A DNA stretch of 64,000 nt from NCBI RefSeq assembly GCF_004346225.1, contig NZ_SMAJ01000008.1:1-64000 (forward strand), given 5' to 3'. Positions 10,046 to 19,569 of this stretch are shown one piece after another. Made by a program: the position numbers and the translations under genes. Positions within the stretch are counted from its first letter, which is position 1. The number at the start of each line of letters is the position of its first letter. The notes under the pieces were generated by a model. It saw nothing but the letters and a program-made list of their open reading frames with translations, was not told where the DNA came from and did not search any database. This stretch comes from Paralcaligenes ureilyticus (GTDB lineage Bacteria; Pseudomonadota; Gammaproteobacteria; Burkholderiales; Burkholderiaceae_B).

Positions 10046-10294
10046 AACCTTCTAGCCCCGCATCGCGGCCGGTTAAGGTGGGTCGGGCTCTGACGGTCAC
10101 GGTCATGGCTGCGCCATGACTTCCCGTGCGCAGGACCGGCTTCGGGGCGGCGTGCGAACTCGCGAGGCGAATAGCCCCCCGGGCTATTCGCAAGCGTCTC
10201 GCTCAAACAGCGCACGCCTTGAATCCCCGAAGCCGGCCCTGCGCACGGCGTGCCCGAATCGCCCGCCCCACCTTAACCGCCCACGACGCTCGTG
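10046..10294. repeat. Long palindromic repeat, copy 2 (complete)
   Basis: A 249-bp imperfect palindrome. The outer arms are AAGGTGGGTCGGGC near 10075 and GCCCGCCCCACCTTAACC near 10259. The inner arms are GCGCAGGACCGGCTTCGGGG and CCCCGAAGCCGGCCCTGCGC. The central hairpin is GCGAATAGCCC (10167-10177), CCC, GGGCTATTCGC (10181-10191). A separate hairpin GTCATGGC-TGC-GCCATGAC is at 10102-10120. REP copies flank it at 9988 and 10350. A folded transcript could form a very long rod. Confidence 0.85.
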
Positions 10295-10349
10295 TTGTGT
10301 GTGTTCGATCGTTGATGGTTTTGGTTGTTGCGGCGTCTTGTTGGCGGAA

Positions 10350-10467
10350 TGGCACCCACAAGGGGTGCCGCTACAAAATTCCGTCGCTACGAAACTCTTG
10401 ACGGACAAGGCGGTATCTACAAAGACATACCCGTGAATGATGTAGCGCCACCCCTTGTGGGTGGCAA
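10350..10467. repeat. REP pair, head to head
   Basis: A minus-oriented copy at 10350-10374 (GGCACCC/GGGTGCC stem) and a plus-oriented copy at 10442-10467 (GCCACCC/GGGTGGC stem) are separated by 67 bp that include AAGGCGGTATCTACAAAGAC, a degenerate form of the linker seen in other pairs. The pair follows the 3' end of pntB. Confidence 0.85.
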
Positions 10468-10500
10468 AACCTTGGCCATCGAGACAGTATCCGCAAACCT

Positions 10501-11937
10501 CTATTCGATGGCCTTGACCATGCCTTCGATGACCTTTTTCGCGTCGCCGAACACCATCATGGTTTTGTCCATGTAGAACAGCTCGTTATCCAGGCCGGCG
10601 TAGCCGGTGGCCATGGAGCGTTTGTTGACGATGACGGTGCGGGCTTTGTAGGCTTCGAGTATGGGCATGCCGGCGATGGGCGAGTTCGGGTCGTTTTTGG
10701 CGGCCGGATTTACGACGTCGTTCGCACCTAGTACCAACACGACGTCGGTTTGCGCGAATTCGCCGTTGATGTCGTCCATTTCGAAGACCTGGTCGTAGGG
10801 GACTTCGGCTTCGGCGAGCAGCACGTTCATGTGGCCGGGCATGCGGCCGGCTACGGGGTGGATGGCGTATTTGACGATGACTCCCTGGTCGGTCAGCTTT
10901 TGTGCGAGTTCTTTAAGAGCGTGCTGCGCGCGTGCCACCGCCAGGCCGTAGCCGGGCACGATCGTGACGGATTCGGCGTTGCTCATCAAGAAGGCCGAGT
11001 CTTCTGGGCTACCCGATTTGACGCTGCGCTGGGCCTGTCCGCCGTTCTGTGCGGCGCCGGGGGCGGCGCCGAAGCCGCCCAGAATTACGCTGAAGAACGA
11101 TCGGTTCATGGCTTTGCACATGATGTAGGACAGCACCGCACCCGATGAGCCTACCAGCGATCCGGCGATGATCAGCATGGGGTTGTTCAGCGAGAAGCCG
11201 ATGCCCGCCGCCGCCCAGCCGGAGTAGCTATTGAGCATCGAGATCACCACCGGCATGTCGGCGCCGCCTATCGGGATGATGATCAGCACGCCCAGGGCGA
11301 AGGCAATCAGCAGCATGACGGCATAGGGCAGCCACATTTGCGTGGCGATGAACCAGGCGCCGAAGGCCAGCATGACAATGGCGAGTACCAGGTTGAGCAT
11401 GTGCTGCCCGGGAAAGACAACCGATGCCCCCTGGAATAGCCTGAATTTATAGGTGCCCGAGAGTTTGCCGAAAGCGATGACCGAGCCCGAAAAGGTGATG
11501 GCGCCCACGAAGGTGCCTATGACCAGTTCGAAGCGGTTGCCGGTGGGTAAAGGCAGCCCGTTGGCCACGATATTGAACGCATGGGGTTCGGCGATGACGG
11601 CAATGGCGATGGCCACGGCAGCCAGGCCGATCATGCTGTGCATGAAGGCGATGAGCTCGGGCATTTTGGTCATTTCGACGCGTTTGGCCATGACGGTGCC
11701 GACGCTGCCGCCTATCAACAGGCCGAGCACGATCCAGCCGAGGTCGATGCCTGCCATGCCGTGAGAGGCCAGGCCGGCGATGAGCGCCGCCGTGGTAAGC
11801 ACGGCGATGGCCATGCCGACCATGCCGAACAGGTTGCCGCGCCGCGATGTCGTGGGGTGTGAGAGGCCTTTGAGCGCCTGAATAAAGCAAACCGATGCGA
11901 TGAGATAAAGCAGTGTGACCAGGTTAGGGGAGATCAT
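10501..11937 (-). CDS. pntB: NAD(P) transhydrogenase subunit beta
   Basis: A 478-residue inner-membrane subunit of the proton-translocating transhydrogenase, which uses the proton gradient to reduce NADP+ with NADH. The N-terminal two thirds are hydrophobic segments, starting with [17 protein letters not shown]. The C-terminal domain III binds NADP(H): [34 protein letters not shown], and [19 protein letters not shown]. It is last in a three-gene operon. Its ATG overlaps the stop of the upstream small subunit by four bases (ATGA), so translation is coupled. Confidence 0.97.
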   Translation of the reverse strand: MISPNLVTLLYLIASVCFIQALKGLSHPTTSRRGNLFGMVGMAIAVLTTAALIAGLASHGMAGIDLGWIVLGLLIGGSVGTVMAKRVEMTKMPELIAFMHSMIGLAAVAIAIAVIAEPHAFNIVANGLPLPTGNRFELVIGTFVGAITFSGSVIAFGKLSGTYKFRLFQGASVVFPGQHMLNLVLAIVMLAFGAWFIATQMWLPYAVMLLIAFALGVLIIIPIGGADMPVVISMLNSYSGWAAAGIGFSLNNPMLIIAGSLVGSSGAVLSYIMCKAMNRSFFSVILGGFGAAPGAAQNGGQAQRSVKSGSPEDSAFLMSNAESVTIVPGYGLAVARAQHALKELAQKLTDQGVIVKYAIHPVAGRMPGHMNVLLAEAEVPYDQVFEMDDINGEFAQTDVVLVLGANDVVNPAAKNDPNSPIAGMPILEAYKARTVIVNKRSMATGYAGLDNELFYMDKTMMVFGDAKKVIEGMVKAIE

Positions 11938-12248
11938 GCCTGACCTCCGGCTGTCTTTTTCTCTTTTTTCTTGAACATTTCAAGCATGCGCCGGGTGACC
12001 AGGAAGCCGCCGAACACATTCACCGAGGCAAGCGCCACGGCAAAGACGCCCATGAATCGCGCCAGGCCGCCTTCGGTCAGGCCGGCCGCCAGCATCGCAC
12101 CCACAATGACAATCGCCGAAATGGCGTTGGTGACGGCCATGAGCGGCGTATGCAGGGCGGGGGTGACATTCCATACGACATGAAAGCCGACGTACACAGC
12201 CAGCACGAAAATCGTGATATTGATGAGAGTAGGGTTGACGGCTTCCAT
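11934..12248 (-). CDS. pntAB: NAD(P) transhydrogenase subunit alpha part 2 (membrane)
   Basis: A 104-residue membrane subunit with three predicted helices ([33 protein letters not shown], and [20 protein letters not shown]). It supplies part of the proton channel of the split-alpha transhydrogenase. ATG 12248 was chosen because AAGGAG precedes it and it overlaps the pntA1 stop by one base (TGATG); a longer frame upstream would run into pntA1. The lysine-rich tail is presumably cytosolic. Confidence 0.95.
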   Translation of the reverse strand: MEAVNPTLINITIFVLAVYVGFHVVWNVTPALHTPLMAVTNAISAIVIVGAMLAAGLTEGGLARFMGVFAVALASVNVFGGFLVTRRMLEMFKKKEKKTAGGQA

Positions 12249-13366
12249 CAGGCGCTCCTTAGTACTTTGCCGCCGGTGCACATCAGGCAGGCGGTGACGA
12301 TTTCGTCGTCTTGCGGGATGAGCAGTTCGCCATTGGCGTTTGCAATCAGTTTCATGAAATCGAGGATGTTGCGGGCATAAAGGGCCGAGGCATCGGTGGC
12401 GACCATGGCGGGCAAGTTGCTGTAGCCGATCAGGCTGACCCCGTGCTTGTTGACGATTTTGTCTTTCTCGGACAAGGGGCAGTTGCCGCCGCGCTCGACC
12501 GCCAGGTCGACAATGACCGAACCGGGCTTCATGGCCTGTACCGTTTCTTCGGTGATCAGGGTAGGGGCGGGCCGGCCCGGGATGAGCGCCGTACTGATGA
12601 CGATATCGGCCTGCTTGCAGCGTTCGGAAACGAGAATGGCCTGGCGCGCCATCCAGGCGGCCGGCATGGGCCGGGCGTAGCCGCCCACCCCCTGCGCAAT
12701 TTCGCGTTCTTCGTCGGTTTCGAAAGGCACGTCGATAAATTTGGCGCCCAGGGATTCGATTTGCTCGCGGGCGGCGGGGCGTACATCCGACGCCTCGACC
12801 ACCGCACCCAGGCGCTTGGCCGTGGCAATGGCCTGCAGGCCCGCGACGCCTGTGCCCAAAACAACGACACGCGCGGCTTTGAGCGTGCCCGCGGCCGTCA
12901 TCATCATGGGAAACAGCCGTCCATATTGGTTGGCGGCCAGCAAGACGGCCTTGTAGCCGGCCAGGTTGGCTTGCGACGATAAAACGTCCATGCTCTGCGC
13001 GCGAGTGATCCGTGGCGCGGCTTCGAGCGCGAAAGCGGTCAGGCCGGCGGCAGCCAGTGCGGCCAACCCGGCCTGGTCGAAGGGATCGAGCATGCCGATC
13101 AGCACGCTATCGGGTTTCATGTGTGCGCGTTCGGAGTCGTTGGGGGTACGCACCTTCAGTACCAGATCGGCGCCCAGCGCTTGGGCGGTGTTTCCAATAC
13201 TGGCTCCGGCTGCGACATAGGCCGCATCGGGGTAATGGGCCGACAGTCCCGCGCCTTGCTCGACTACTACCGTATGCTTGCCGCTGATAAATTTTTTAAC
13301 CGTTTCGGGTATGGCCGCGACCCGGGTTTCACCTGGCAGGCTTTCGCGCGGAATTCCTATTTGCAT
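12248..13366 (-). CDS. pntAA: NAD(P) transhydrogenase subunit alpha part 1
   Basis: A 372-residue soluble NAD(H)-binding domain I of the transhydrogenase. The N-terminus [17 protein letters not shown] is shared with alanine dehydrogenases, and the dinucleotide fold is [22 protein letters not shown]. It is the first gene of the pntAA-pntAB-pntB operon. The start is the ATG at 13366, with GGAGAG upstream; an extended frame to 13438 lacks homology-type sequence. The alpha subunit is split into two genes here, the arrangement seen in many alpha- and betaproteobacteria, not the fused form of E. coli. Confidence 0.96.
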   Translation of the reverse strand: MQIGIPRESLPGETRVAAIPETVKKFISGKHTVVVEQGAGLSAHYPDAAYVAAGASIGNTAQALGADLVLKVRTPNDSERAHMKPDSVLIGMLDPFDQAGLAALAAAGLTAFALEAAPRITRAQSMDVLSSQANLAGYKAVLLAANQYGRLFPMMMTAAGTLKAARVVVLGTGVAGLQAIATAKRLGAVVEASDVRPAAREQIESLGAKFIDVPFETDEEREIAQGVGGYARPMPAAWMARQAILVSERCKQADIVISTALIPGRPAPTLITEETVQAMKPGSVIVDLAVERGGNCPLSEKDKIVNKHGVSLIGYSNLPAMVATDASALYARNILDFMKLIANANGELLIPQDDEIVTACLMCTGGKVLRSA

Positions 13367-13489
13367 CAAGACTCTCCTGCATCTCGTTAATTTTTTGCGT
13401 GGCTTACTATACCCGAACTTGCTGACAATTATTTGCATTGTCGGGCAATGATGTTTGCTAGACTGTTCTTCTCAATTAAGGAGAACATC

Positions 13490-13912
13490 ATGGGACTTCT
13501 AGACTCTGTACTTTCTGCGGCAACAGGCGGCGGCAATCAAACGGGTGGCCAGGCGTCGCTGTTGTCTGCCTTGGTTGAGCATGTAAATAGCTATCCCGGC
13601 GGTTTGTCCGGCCTGGTTCAAAAGCTCCAGGAAGGCGGTTTGGGCGACGCGGTGTCATCATGGGTGGGAACGGGCGCGAATCAAGCGGTTTCGGGCGAGC
13701 AAGTGCAGTCCGCCTTGGGTGACGATGTCGTCAATAAATTGGCACAAAGCTCGGGCCAGGATCCCAGCACGGTGTTGAGCAGCCTCAGCACTTTGTTGCC
13801 CCACCTCGTGGATCACGCCACGCCCGACGGCACCGTCGATCCTGCTCAGGGCGGCCTGAATGTTTCATCGCTGATGGGTTCCCTGTCGGGGTTGCTGGGC
13901 AAGCTTGGCTAA
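13490..13912 (+). CDS. YidB family protein (DUF937)
   Basis: A 140-residue small protein of the YidB/DUF937 family, function unknown. It begins MGLLDSVLSAATGGGN and has low-complexity Gly/Ser/Gln segments and the DUF937 core AVSGEQVQSALGDDVVNKLA followed by PSTVLSSLSTLLPHLVDHATPDG. No signal peptide or membrane helix is seen. AAGGAG lies 6 nt before ATG 13490; upstream in-frame starts are not supported. It is divergent from the pnt operon and ends just before a REP cluster. Confidence 0.88.
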   Translation: MGLLDSVLSAATGGGNQTGGQASLLSALVEHVNSYPGGLSGLVQKLQEGGLGDAVSSWVGTGANQAVSGEQVQSALGDDVVNKLAQSSGQDPSTVLSSLSTLLPHLVDHATPDGTVDPAQGGLNVSSLMGSLSGLLGKLG

Positions 13913-13929
13913 CGGTGTAGCGGCACCCT

Positions 13930-14065
13930 GTAGCGCCACCCCTTGTGGGTGGCAAAACCGCTACGGTCAAGGCGGCATCCGTAAATAGAGCACCATGGCA
14001 GCCACAAGGGCTGCCGCTACATGTGACCCACACGTTTTTGTAGCGGCACCCCTTGTGGGTGCCAT
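13930..14065. repeat. Three REP hairpins
   Basis: Copies at 13930-13956 (plus, GCCACCC/GGGTGGC), 13996-14020 (minus, GGCAGCC/GGCTGCC) and 14040-14065 (plus, GGCACCC/GGGTGCC). A degenerate partial copy starts at 13918. The linker between the first two contains GGTCAAGGCGGCATCCG, related to other pairs. The cluster fills the gap between convergent yidB-like and metY genes. Confidence 0.85.
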
Positions 14066-14106
14066 TCGGTTCATCCTCATACTGGCCAGCCGCGTTTTGT
14101 TCCGCC

Positions 14107-15384
14107 TTACCCCTTGCTCGCACCCAATGCCTGCTCCAGATCGGCCAGGATATCGTCGATGTGCTCCAGGCCGATCGACAAACGTATCATGTCTTCGCCG
14201 ACGCCGGCTTTCGCGAGCTCCGCAGGGCTTAGTTGACGATGGGTGGTTGAAGCCGGATGGCAGGCAAGCGATTTGGTGTCGCCGATATTGACCAGGCGCA
14301 CGATCAGCTTTAGCGCATCGATGAAGCGGCCCCCGGCGGCGCTTCCGCCTTTGATGCCGAACGACATGATGCTGGCCGGTTTGCCGCCCATGTATTTTTG
14401 CGCCAGGTCGTGTTCGGGGTGGTCGGCCAGGCCGGCGTATTTCACCCACGATACGTTTTCATGCTTGGCCAGATACGACGCCACTTTGAGCGCGTTTTCG
14501 GTGTGGCGTTCCATACGCAAGGGCAGTGTCTCGATGCCTTGCAGAATCAGGAATGCGTTGAATGGCGAAAGTGCCGCGCCGGTGTTGCGCAAGGGCACTA
14601 CCCGGCAGCGGCCTATGAACGCCGCGGGGCCGAACGCTTCGGTATACACCACACCGTGGTAGGACGGGTCGGGTTCGTTGAGCATGGGGAAGCGATCCTT
14701 GTGCTCGGCCCAGGGGAATTTGCCCGAATCGACCACGGCGCCGGCGATGGTGGTGCCGTGGCCGCCCATGTATTTGGTAAGCGCATGTACGATGATATCG
14801 GCGCCGTGTTCAAAAGGCCGGCAAATGGCGGGAGACGCGACCGTGTTGTCGACGATCAGGGGTACGCCGTGGCGGTGTGCCGCATCGGCGAAGGCTTGTA
14901 TGTCCACAATATTACCGGCCGGATTACCGATAGACTCGCAAAATACAGCCTTGGTATGATCGTCGATCAGGGCTTCAAGCGCGGCCACGTCGTTATGCGG
15001 CGCGAACTTGACGGTCAGGCCCTGGCGTGGAAAAGTGTGGGCAAACAGGTTATAGGTGCCGCCGTAAAGCTTGCTGACTGAAACAATGTTGTCGCCCGCT
15101 TGGGCGATAGTCTGGATAGCGTACGTGACGGCCGCCATACCCGAGGCGACGGCCAGCGCCGCCACGCCGCCTTCAAGCGCCGCGACACGTTCTTCGAGCA
15201 CCGCGTTGGTCGGGTTCATGATGCGTGTGTAGATATTGCCCGCCACTTTCAGATCGAACAGGTCGGCGGCATGTTGTGTGCTGTCGAAAGCGTAAGAGGT
15301 GGTCTGGTAGATGGGTACGGCGACCGACTTGGTGGTGGGATCAGGCTGGTAGCCGGCGTGGATGGCGAGCGTTTCTAGTTTCAT
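14107..15384 (-). CDS. metY: O-acetylhomoserine aminocarboxypropyltransferase (sulfhydrylase)
   Basis: A 425-residue PLP enzyme of the Cys/Met metabolism family. It makes homocysteine (or methionine with methanethiol) from O-acetylhomoserine and sulfide. LETLAIHAGYQPDP opens the protein, YTRIMNPTNAVLEERVAALEGG is the conserved N-domain, and the PLP lysine lies in HALTKYMGGHGTT. SLACHPASTTHRQLSPAE near the C-terminus is typical of MetY as opposed to MetB. ATG 15384 is preferred to a TTG two codons upstream. No SAM- or SAH-riboswitch structure was recognised in 15385-15657. Confidence 0.95.
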   Translation of the reverse strand: MKLETLAIHAGYQPDPTTKSVAVPIYQTTSYAFDSTQHAADLFDLKVAGNIYTRIMNPTNAVLEERVAALEGGVAALAVASGMAAVTYAIQTIAQAGDNIVSVSKLYGGTYNLFAHTFPRQGLTVKFAPHNDVAALEALIDDHTKAVFCESIGNPAGNIVDIQAFADAAHRHGVPLIVDNTVASPAICRPFEHGADIIVHALTKYMGGHGTTIAGAVVDSGKFPWAEHKDRFPMLNEPDPSYHGVVYTEAFGPAAFIGRCRVVPLRNTGAALSPFNAFLILQGIETLPLRMERHTENALKVASYLAKHENVSWVKYAGLADHPEHDLAQKYMGGKPASIMSFGIKGGSAAGGRFIDALKLIVRLVNIGDTKSLACHPASTTHRQLSPAELAKAGVGEDMIRLSIGLEHIDDILADLEQALGASKG

Positions 15385-15657
15385 GAGCAATTCGAGTGGT
15401 TGGTGGAAAGAAGGGCCCAGGGCGCGGACTGTCCATGGTACCGATGTTTTTCATACTCTGGTCGGATTATTCAATCATGTTGATATAGCATTCAGGCATA
15501 AAGCCCGGTGCGGGCGGCGTTTCATTACCTTTTGTCAGGTTTCTGCCTGAAAAACCGGGCAGGGCCGAAAAATTCCGGAGCGCTTGGGTTAGCATGCAAC
15601 GTATTCAATGGATTGCGCATTAATTGGGGGTTATCCCCAAGGTTTTTGAGGGCGGAA

Positions 15658-18255
15658 ATGAAAGTTTGGCTTAAACGAGTGCTTTTCGGATTGGTGGTGG
15701 TGATAATCGTAGCCCTGATCGGCTTGGCGATTTTTCTGCTGACCTTCGATCCAAATGCCTACAAGAGCAAGCTCGAAGAAATCGTCTACAGCCGTTATCA
15801 CCGCACCCTGGCCATCAAGGGCGATATAGAACTGTCGCTCTTTCCCCGCATAGGTTTGTCGGTGCAAGGGCTGTCCTTGTCCGATCGCGATAGCACCAAC
15901 ACTTTCGCTTCCATCGACAGTGCCCGCTTTGCCGTGGCGATCTGGCCGTTGATGTCCAATCGACTGGTGGTGGATCATGTTGCCGTGTCCGGCTTTAAAG
16001 CCTGGATCGTGCGCGATCGGCCTGGGCACTTCAATTTTCAGGATCTGATGGGTGGCGCATCAGCCAATGACGCGGCACCCCAAACACCGCCCGGCCCGCC
16101 AGAGCCCAAGCCTGCCGCGCTATCCGTGTTGACGGGCCATGAGGCGGCGCGCGCCGATTTTCAAATTGATATTGCCGGCCTCAACCTGAAAAATGGGGAA
16201 GTCCATTTGCGCGATTTCAAGACCGGCGCCAGAACCCGCATCGAAAATCTCACACTCAATACCGGCCGCGTGACCTTCGACCAGCCTTTCGATGTCGACT
16301 TCAAAGGCAATGTGGTGGGCGTCTATCCCAAAGCCGCGGCCAGCCTCGATGGCCAGGCCGTGGTCAGGATCAATCCCGAACAAAAGGTGTATTCGGCGCA
16401 AAAGCTCAATGTGCAGATGTCGGGAGCCCTGGGCGCGCTCGATGCCAAGACGGTCAGCCTGCGCGGCAACCTGGCCTACAGTGCGTATTCGCAACTGCTC
16501 ACGGCCAGCAACCTGGAACTGGTCGTACAGGGTGGCGTGCAAGGCGCGCATCCGGTCAAGAATCTCAGCTTCAATTTGTCTGTGCCCCAGTTAAAGGCCG
16601 ATCGCAGCCAGTCCGAGCTGCTGCTCGAAAAGTTGTCGTTGCGCTCCAAGGGCACTTTGCCCACGCAAGACTATGAGCTTGCGGTCGATGCGCCCAGCTT
16701 GTCGATTTCGCCCGATGCGGCCAAAGGCGATGCGGTTTCGGGCACGCTCAAGCTGACCGGCCCTCAAAAGGTATTGGGGCTGGCCGTGGGGGTGAGCGGT
16801 TTGGGCGGCAACGCCAACGACCTGACGTTGAAAGAACTGAAAGTGGAAGGCGGGCTCAAGCAAGGGCTGCGCGTGGTGCAGTTCAAAGTGTCTTCTCCGG
16901 CCAACTGGAGCGCCTATAAACAGCAGGGCGGGCTGTCGGCCATTAAGGGCGACGTCAAGATCGAAGACCCGTCCTTGCCCGGCAACAGTTTCGAGTTTCC
17001 CCTCATTGGAAGCATGCAGGCCGACTTGGTCAAAGACCAGGCCAGCAGCGAAATCAATGCCGTCCTGAACGGCAGCAAGCTCGACCTCAAGCTCAAGGCG
17101 ACCCGGCTGAACGATCCGCAAATTGTGTTCGACCTGAATGCCGATACCCTGGATTTCGACAAATTGCTCCCGCCCGAGCATCCCAAGGTAGCGGCCGCGG
17201 CTGATGCCAAGGCTGCCACGGCTGGCGGCAAGCCCGCGGCCCCCAGTGCCGCGGCCAAGCCGGCGGCGCCCGCCGATGCGTCCAAACCGTCGAGCAGCGT
17301 TAATTTGTCGCCTTTGGATGCCCTCGATTTAAGCGGTACGGTCAAGGTGGCGCATATCAATGCGCGCGGTCTGCAGCTCGACAAGTTCAACGCCGGCGTG
17401 AGGGTGCTTAACGGCAAGCTCGATGTGGCGCCGTTGTCGGCCGATCTGTATCAGGGCGCGCTGAGCGGCACGCTTTCGGCCGACGCGCACAACGCGATGT
17501 CCGCCCAGCTGTCGCTGGCTCATGTCAATGTAGACGGCCTGCTGACGGGCCTGACGGGTCAAAGCCGGCTAAGCGGGACCGGAGATATCGCCTTGAACCT
17601 GCATGCCCAGGGGGCGACGGTGGCCGCCTTGAAGGCGGATGTATCGGGTACGGTACAGGCCCGTGTTCATGATGGAGCCGTCAAGGGGATCAATGTGGCT
17701 CAAACATTGCGTGAAGTCGGCGGCGCGGTGGAAAATGCATTCAGCGGCCAGATGCCCGACGTAGTGACCAAGTTCGACGCTTCCCGGCAAACCGACTTCT
17801 CGACACTCGACGCTCAATTGGCTTTCGAGCGCGGTCAGGGCACGTTCAAAAAGCTGGATTTGAACTCCCCCATGCTGCGCGTAACCGAAGGGTCGCCCAA
17901 TTCGATCGACCTGGTCAACAAGCAGCTTGATCTGCTCGTCAACGTGCGTCTGGTCAATACGCTTATGGGTCAGGGCGGCCCCGCGCTGGCCACCCTGAAA
18001 GGCGTTACCGTGCCGATTCTCGTGGCCGGCCCTTTTGCGGCGCTGGGATACCATGTGCAATGGAAAGACATTGGCAGCAAGGCCGTCAAGCAGGCGGTGC
18101 GCGATGGCCTGCTCGACTTGATGTCGAATCAGGTGGGTAAGGACTTCCTGCCCAAGGCGGATAAACTGGGCGCACCGGCCCAACCTGCGGCACCCACCAA
18201 ATCGGACACCATCAGAAGTATCGGCAACGCATTAAAAGGATTGCTAGGCAAATGA
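15658..18255 (+). CDS. AsmA family protein
   Basis: An 865-residue envelope protein of the AsmA/TamB-like superfamily, which in other Gram-negatives influences outer-membrane assembly or phospholipid transport. One N-terminal membrane anchor (VLFGLVVVIIVALIGLAIFLL, about residues 8-28) is followed by the AsmA start FDPNAYKSKLEEIV; the rest would lie in the periplasm. A Pro/Ala/Lys-rich linker spans about residues 515-545, before the C-terminal AsmA_2 domain (SGTGDIALNLHAQGATVAAL). ATG 15658 is chosen because it has GAGGGCGGA upstream and starts just before the anchor. It overlaps the next gene by four bases. Confidence 0.92.
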   Translation: MKVWLKRVLFGLVVVIIVALIGLAIFLLTFDPNAYKSKLEEIVYSRYHRTLAIKGDIELSLFPRIGLSVQGLSLSDRDSTNTFASIDSARFAVAIWPLMSNRLVVDHVAVSGFKAWIVRDRPGHFNFQDLMGGASANDAAPQTPPGPPEPKPAALSVLTGHEAARADFQIDIAGLNLKNGEVHLRDFKTGARTRIENLTLNTGRVTFDQPFDVDFKGNVVGVYPKAAASLDGQAVVRINPEQKVYSAQKLNVQMSGALGALDAKTVSLRGNLAYSAYSQLLTASNLELVVQGGVQGAHPVKNLSFNLSVPQLKADRSQSELLLEKLSLRSKGTLPTQDYELAVDAPSLSISPDAAKGDAVSGTLKLTGPQKVLGLAVGVSGLGGNANDLTLKELKVEGGLKQGLRVVQFKVSSPANWSAYKQQGGLSAIKGDVKIEDPSLPGNSFEFPLIGSMQADLVKDQASSEINAVLNGSKLDLKLKATRLNDPQIVFDLNADTLDFDKLLPPEHPKVAAAADAKAATAGGKPAAPSAAAKPAAPADASKPSSSVNLSPLDALDLSGTVKVAHINARGLQLDKFNAGVRVLNGKLDVAPLSADLYQGALSGTLSADAHNAMSAQLSLAHVNVDGLLTGLTGQSRLSGTGDIALNLHAQGATVAALKADVSGTVQARVHDGAVKGINVAQTLREVGGAVENAFSGQMPDVVTKFDASRQTDFSTLDAQLAFERGQGTFKKLDLNSPMLRVTEGSPNSIDLVNKQLDLLVNVRLVNTLMGQGGPALATLKGVTVPILVAGPFAALGYHVQWKDIGSKAVKQAVRDGLLDLMSNQVGKDFLPKADKLGAPAQPAAPTKSDTIRSIGNALKGLLGK

Positions 18256-18638
18256 ACCCTACTCTTTACTTCCCTATAGAAGCCTGCGCGGGGATAGACA
18301 ATAGCGACGCCGCTCCCTACGACCGGCAATGGCTGGTGGTCGACGCCGGCTGGCGCAGGCTTACCCAGCGTGATCAACCCAAGCTGGCGCAGGTGGAAGT
18401 GTCGATTCGTTTCGGTTATTTGGTAATGCGCGCCCCGGGCATGCTGCGCATGGACATACCGCTCGATGTCATCGAAGACGACGACAGCGTGCGCCGCCAG
18501 GCCATCATAGGCACGCAGACCATAGATGTCGTGGACGAAGGCGAGCTCGCTTGCGCGTGGATATCGAATTGCCTGGGAACCCCCAGCCGGCTGGTGAAGG
18601 TGCATCCCGACGCGCCTGCCGTGCGGTGGGACGAATAA
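18252..18638 (+). CDS. MOSC N-terminal beta-barrel-only protein
   Basis: A 128-residue protein matching only the N-terminal beta barrel that precedes MOSC domains: LYFPIEACAGI, then YDRQWLVVDAGWRRLTQRDQPKLA. Full MOSC proteins are about 280 residues and continue into the Mo-cofactor sulfurase-like C-terminal domain. Here the frame stops right after SRLVKVHPDAPAVRW, where that domain would begin. Its ATGA overlap with the AsmA gene shows co-translation. It could be a natural single-domain form or a truncated gene; no remnant of the second domain is visible before the convergent ferredoxin gene. Confidence 0.75.
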   Translation: MNPTLYFPIEACAGIDNSDAAPYDRQWLVVDAGWRRLTQRDQPKLAQVEVSIRFGYLVMRAPGMLRMDIPLDVIEDDDSVRRQAIIGTQTIDVVDEGELACAWISNCLGTPSRLVKVHPDAPAVRWDE

Positions 18639-18640
18639 CC

Positions 18641-18892
18641 TTAAAGGGTTTCGGTCAGTGCCTGAAACCTCGCCAATAAAACGGCCTGGCTTTCCTGGTG
18701 CTGCGGGTCGACCTCGATGCAATCGACGGGGCAAACAACCTGGCATTGGGGCTCGCCAAAATGCCCCACGCACTCGGTACACATGTCCGGGTTGATTATG
18801 TAGATATCAGGGCCCATTGAAATGGCCTGATTCGGGCACTGCGTTTCGCAAACATCGCAGTTGATGCACTCGTCGGTAATGCGCAAAGCCAT
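18641..18892 (-). CDS. YfhL-type 2[4Fe-4S] ferredoxin
   Basis: An 83-residue soluble electron carrier with two 4Fe-4S clusters. The first motif is CINCDVCETQCP (CX2CX2CX3C). The second is CTECVGHFGEPQCQVVCPVDC with eight residues between the second and third cysteines, the insertion that marks the Allochromatium/YfhL ferredoxin group. The gene is convergent with the MOSC-barrel gene (2-bp gap) and lies downstream of coaD. Its redox partner is not evident here. Confidence 0.94.
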   Translation of the reverse strand: MALRITDECINCDVCETQCPNQAISMGPDIYIINPDMCTECVGHFGEPQCQVVCPVDCIEVDPQHQESQAVLLARFQALTETL

Positions 18893-18977
18893 GGCGCTAG
18901 TCCTGCCTGATCATTGTCACTAAGACTGAGTGTAGTGCGAACCTGCGCCGGGCGCTTAACCGGCGCTTAGCGGGTGC

Positions 18978-19487
18978 CTAATTACCTTCTTCTTCTTGCA
19001 GGGCGCGATGTGTCTTGGCCTTGCTGTGCAGCCAGCGCTCCACCGAAGGAAAGACAAATTTGCTGACATCGCCACCCAAAATGGCAATTTCACGCACGAT
19101 CGTGCCCGAGATGAATTGATATTGGTCCGAGGGCGTCATGAACAGGGTCTCGACTTCGGGCAGCAGATGGCGATTCATGCCCGCCATCTGGAATTCGTAT
19201 TCGAAATCGGAGACGGCGCGCAAGCCCCGCACGATCACACGGCCTTCCTGATCGCGCACAAAGTCTTTAAGCAGCCCGGCAAAGCTCTTGACTTCGACGT
19301 TGGGGTAGTGGCCCAGTACTTCTTCGGCGATCTCGACCCGTTCGTTGACGGTAAAGAACGGTTTCTTGGCGTGGCTGTGGGCAACGCCCACGACGACTCG
19401 GTCAAACAGGCTGGCCGCGCGGCGCACCAGGTCTTCGTGACCGCGCGTCAGTGGGTCGAATGTTCCGGGATAGATGGCAGTAATCAT
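18978..19487 (-). CDS. coaD: Phosphopantetheine adenylyltransferase
   Basis: A 169-residue nucleotidyltransferase catalysing the fourth step of CoA synthesis (4'-phosphopantetheine plus ATP to dephospho-CoA). The family motif TFDPLTRGH is at residues 10-18; [20 protein letters not shown] and [14 protein letters not shown] carry the ATP and phosphate contacts. ATG 19487 gives the standard N-terminus [12 protein letters not shown]; the longer frame includes a REP copy and is rejected. It lies downstream of rsmD on the same strand, a common order in betaproteobacteria. Confidence 0.98.
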   Translation of the reverse strand: MITAIYPGTFDPLTRGHEDLVRRAASLFDRVVVGVAHSHAKKPFFTVNERVEIAEEVLGHYPNVEVKSFAGLLKDFVRDQEGRVIVRGLRAVSDFEYEFQMAGMNRHLLPEVETLFMTPSDQYQFISGTIVREIAILGGDVSKFVFPSVERWLHSKAKTHRALQEEEGN

Positions 19488-19537
19488 GCGGGTTCCGAAG
19501 ATCGGTGGAGGTGGTTGGTAAAAGGGTTCGGGGTGGA

Positions 19538-19562
19538 TGGCACCCACGAGGGGTGTCGCTAC
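19538..19562 (-). repeat. GTAG-type REP hairpin, slightly degenerate
   Basis: A minus-oriented copy between rsmD and coaD: GTAGCGACACC pairs with GGTGCC with one mismatch, and the loop carries CTCGT in place of CTTGT. It lies between two genes that are probably co-transcribed, so it would sit in their mRNA. Confidence 0.75.
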
Positions 19563-19569
19563 ATGGCTG

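Noticed and set aside
8676-10193. Open frame of 505 codons antisense to the ALDH7 gene
   Set aside because: Arg/His-rich composition typical of antisense shadow; the sense strand is a complete dehydrogenase, and the frame runs into repeats.
15385-15657. SAM or SAH riboswitch upstream of metY
   Set aside because: No conserved core or pseudoknot pattern could be recognised by eye.
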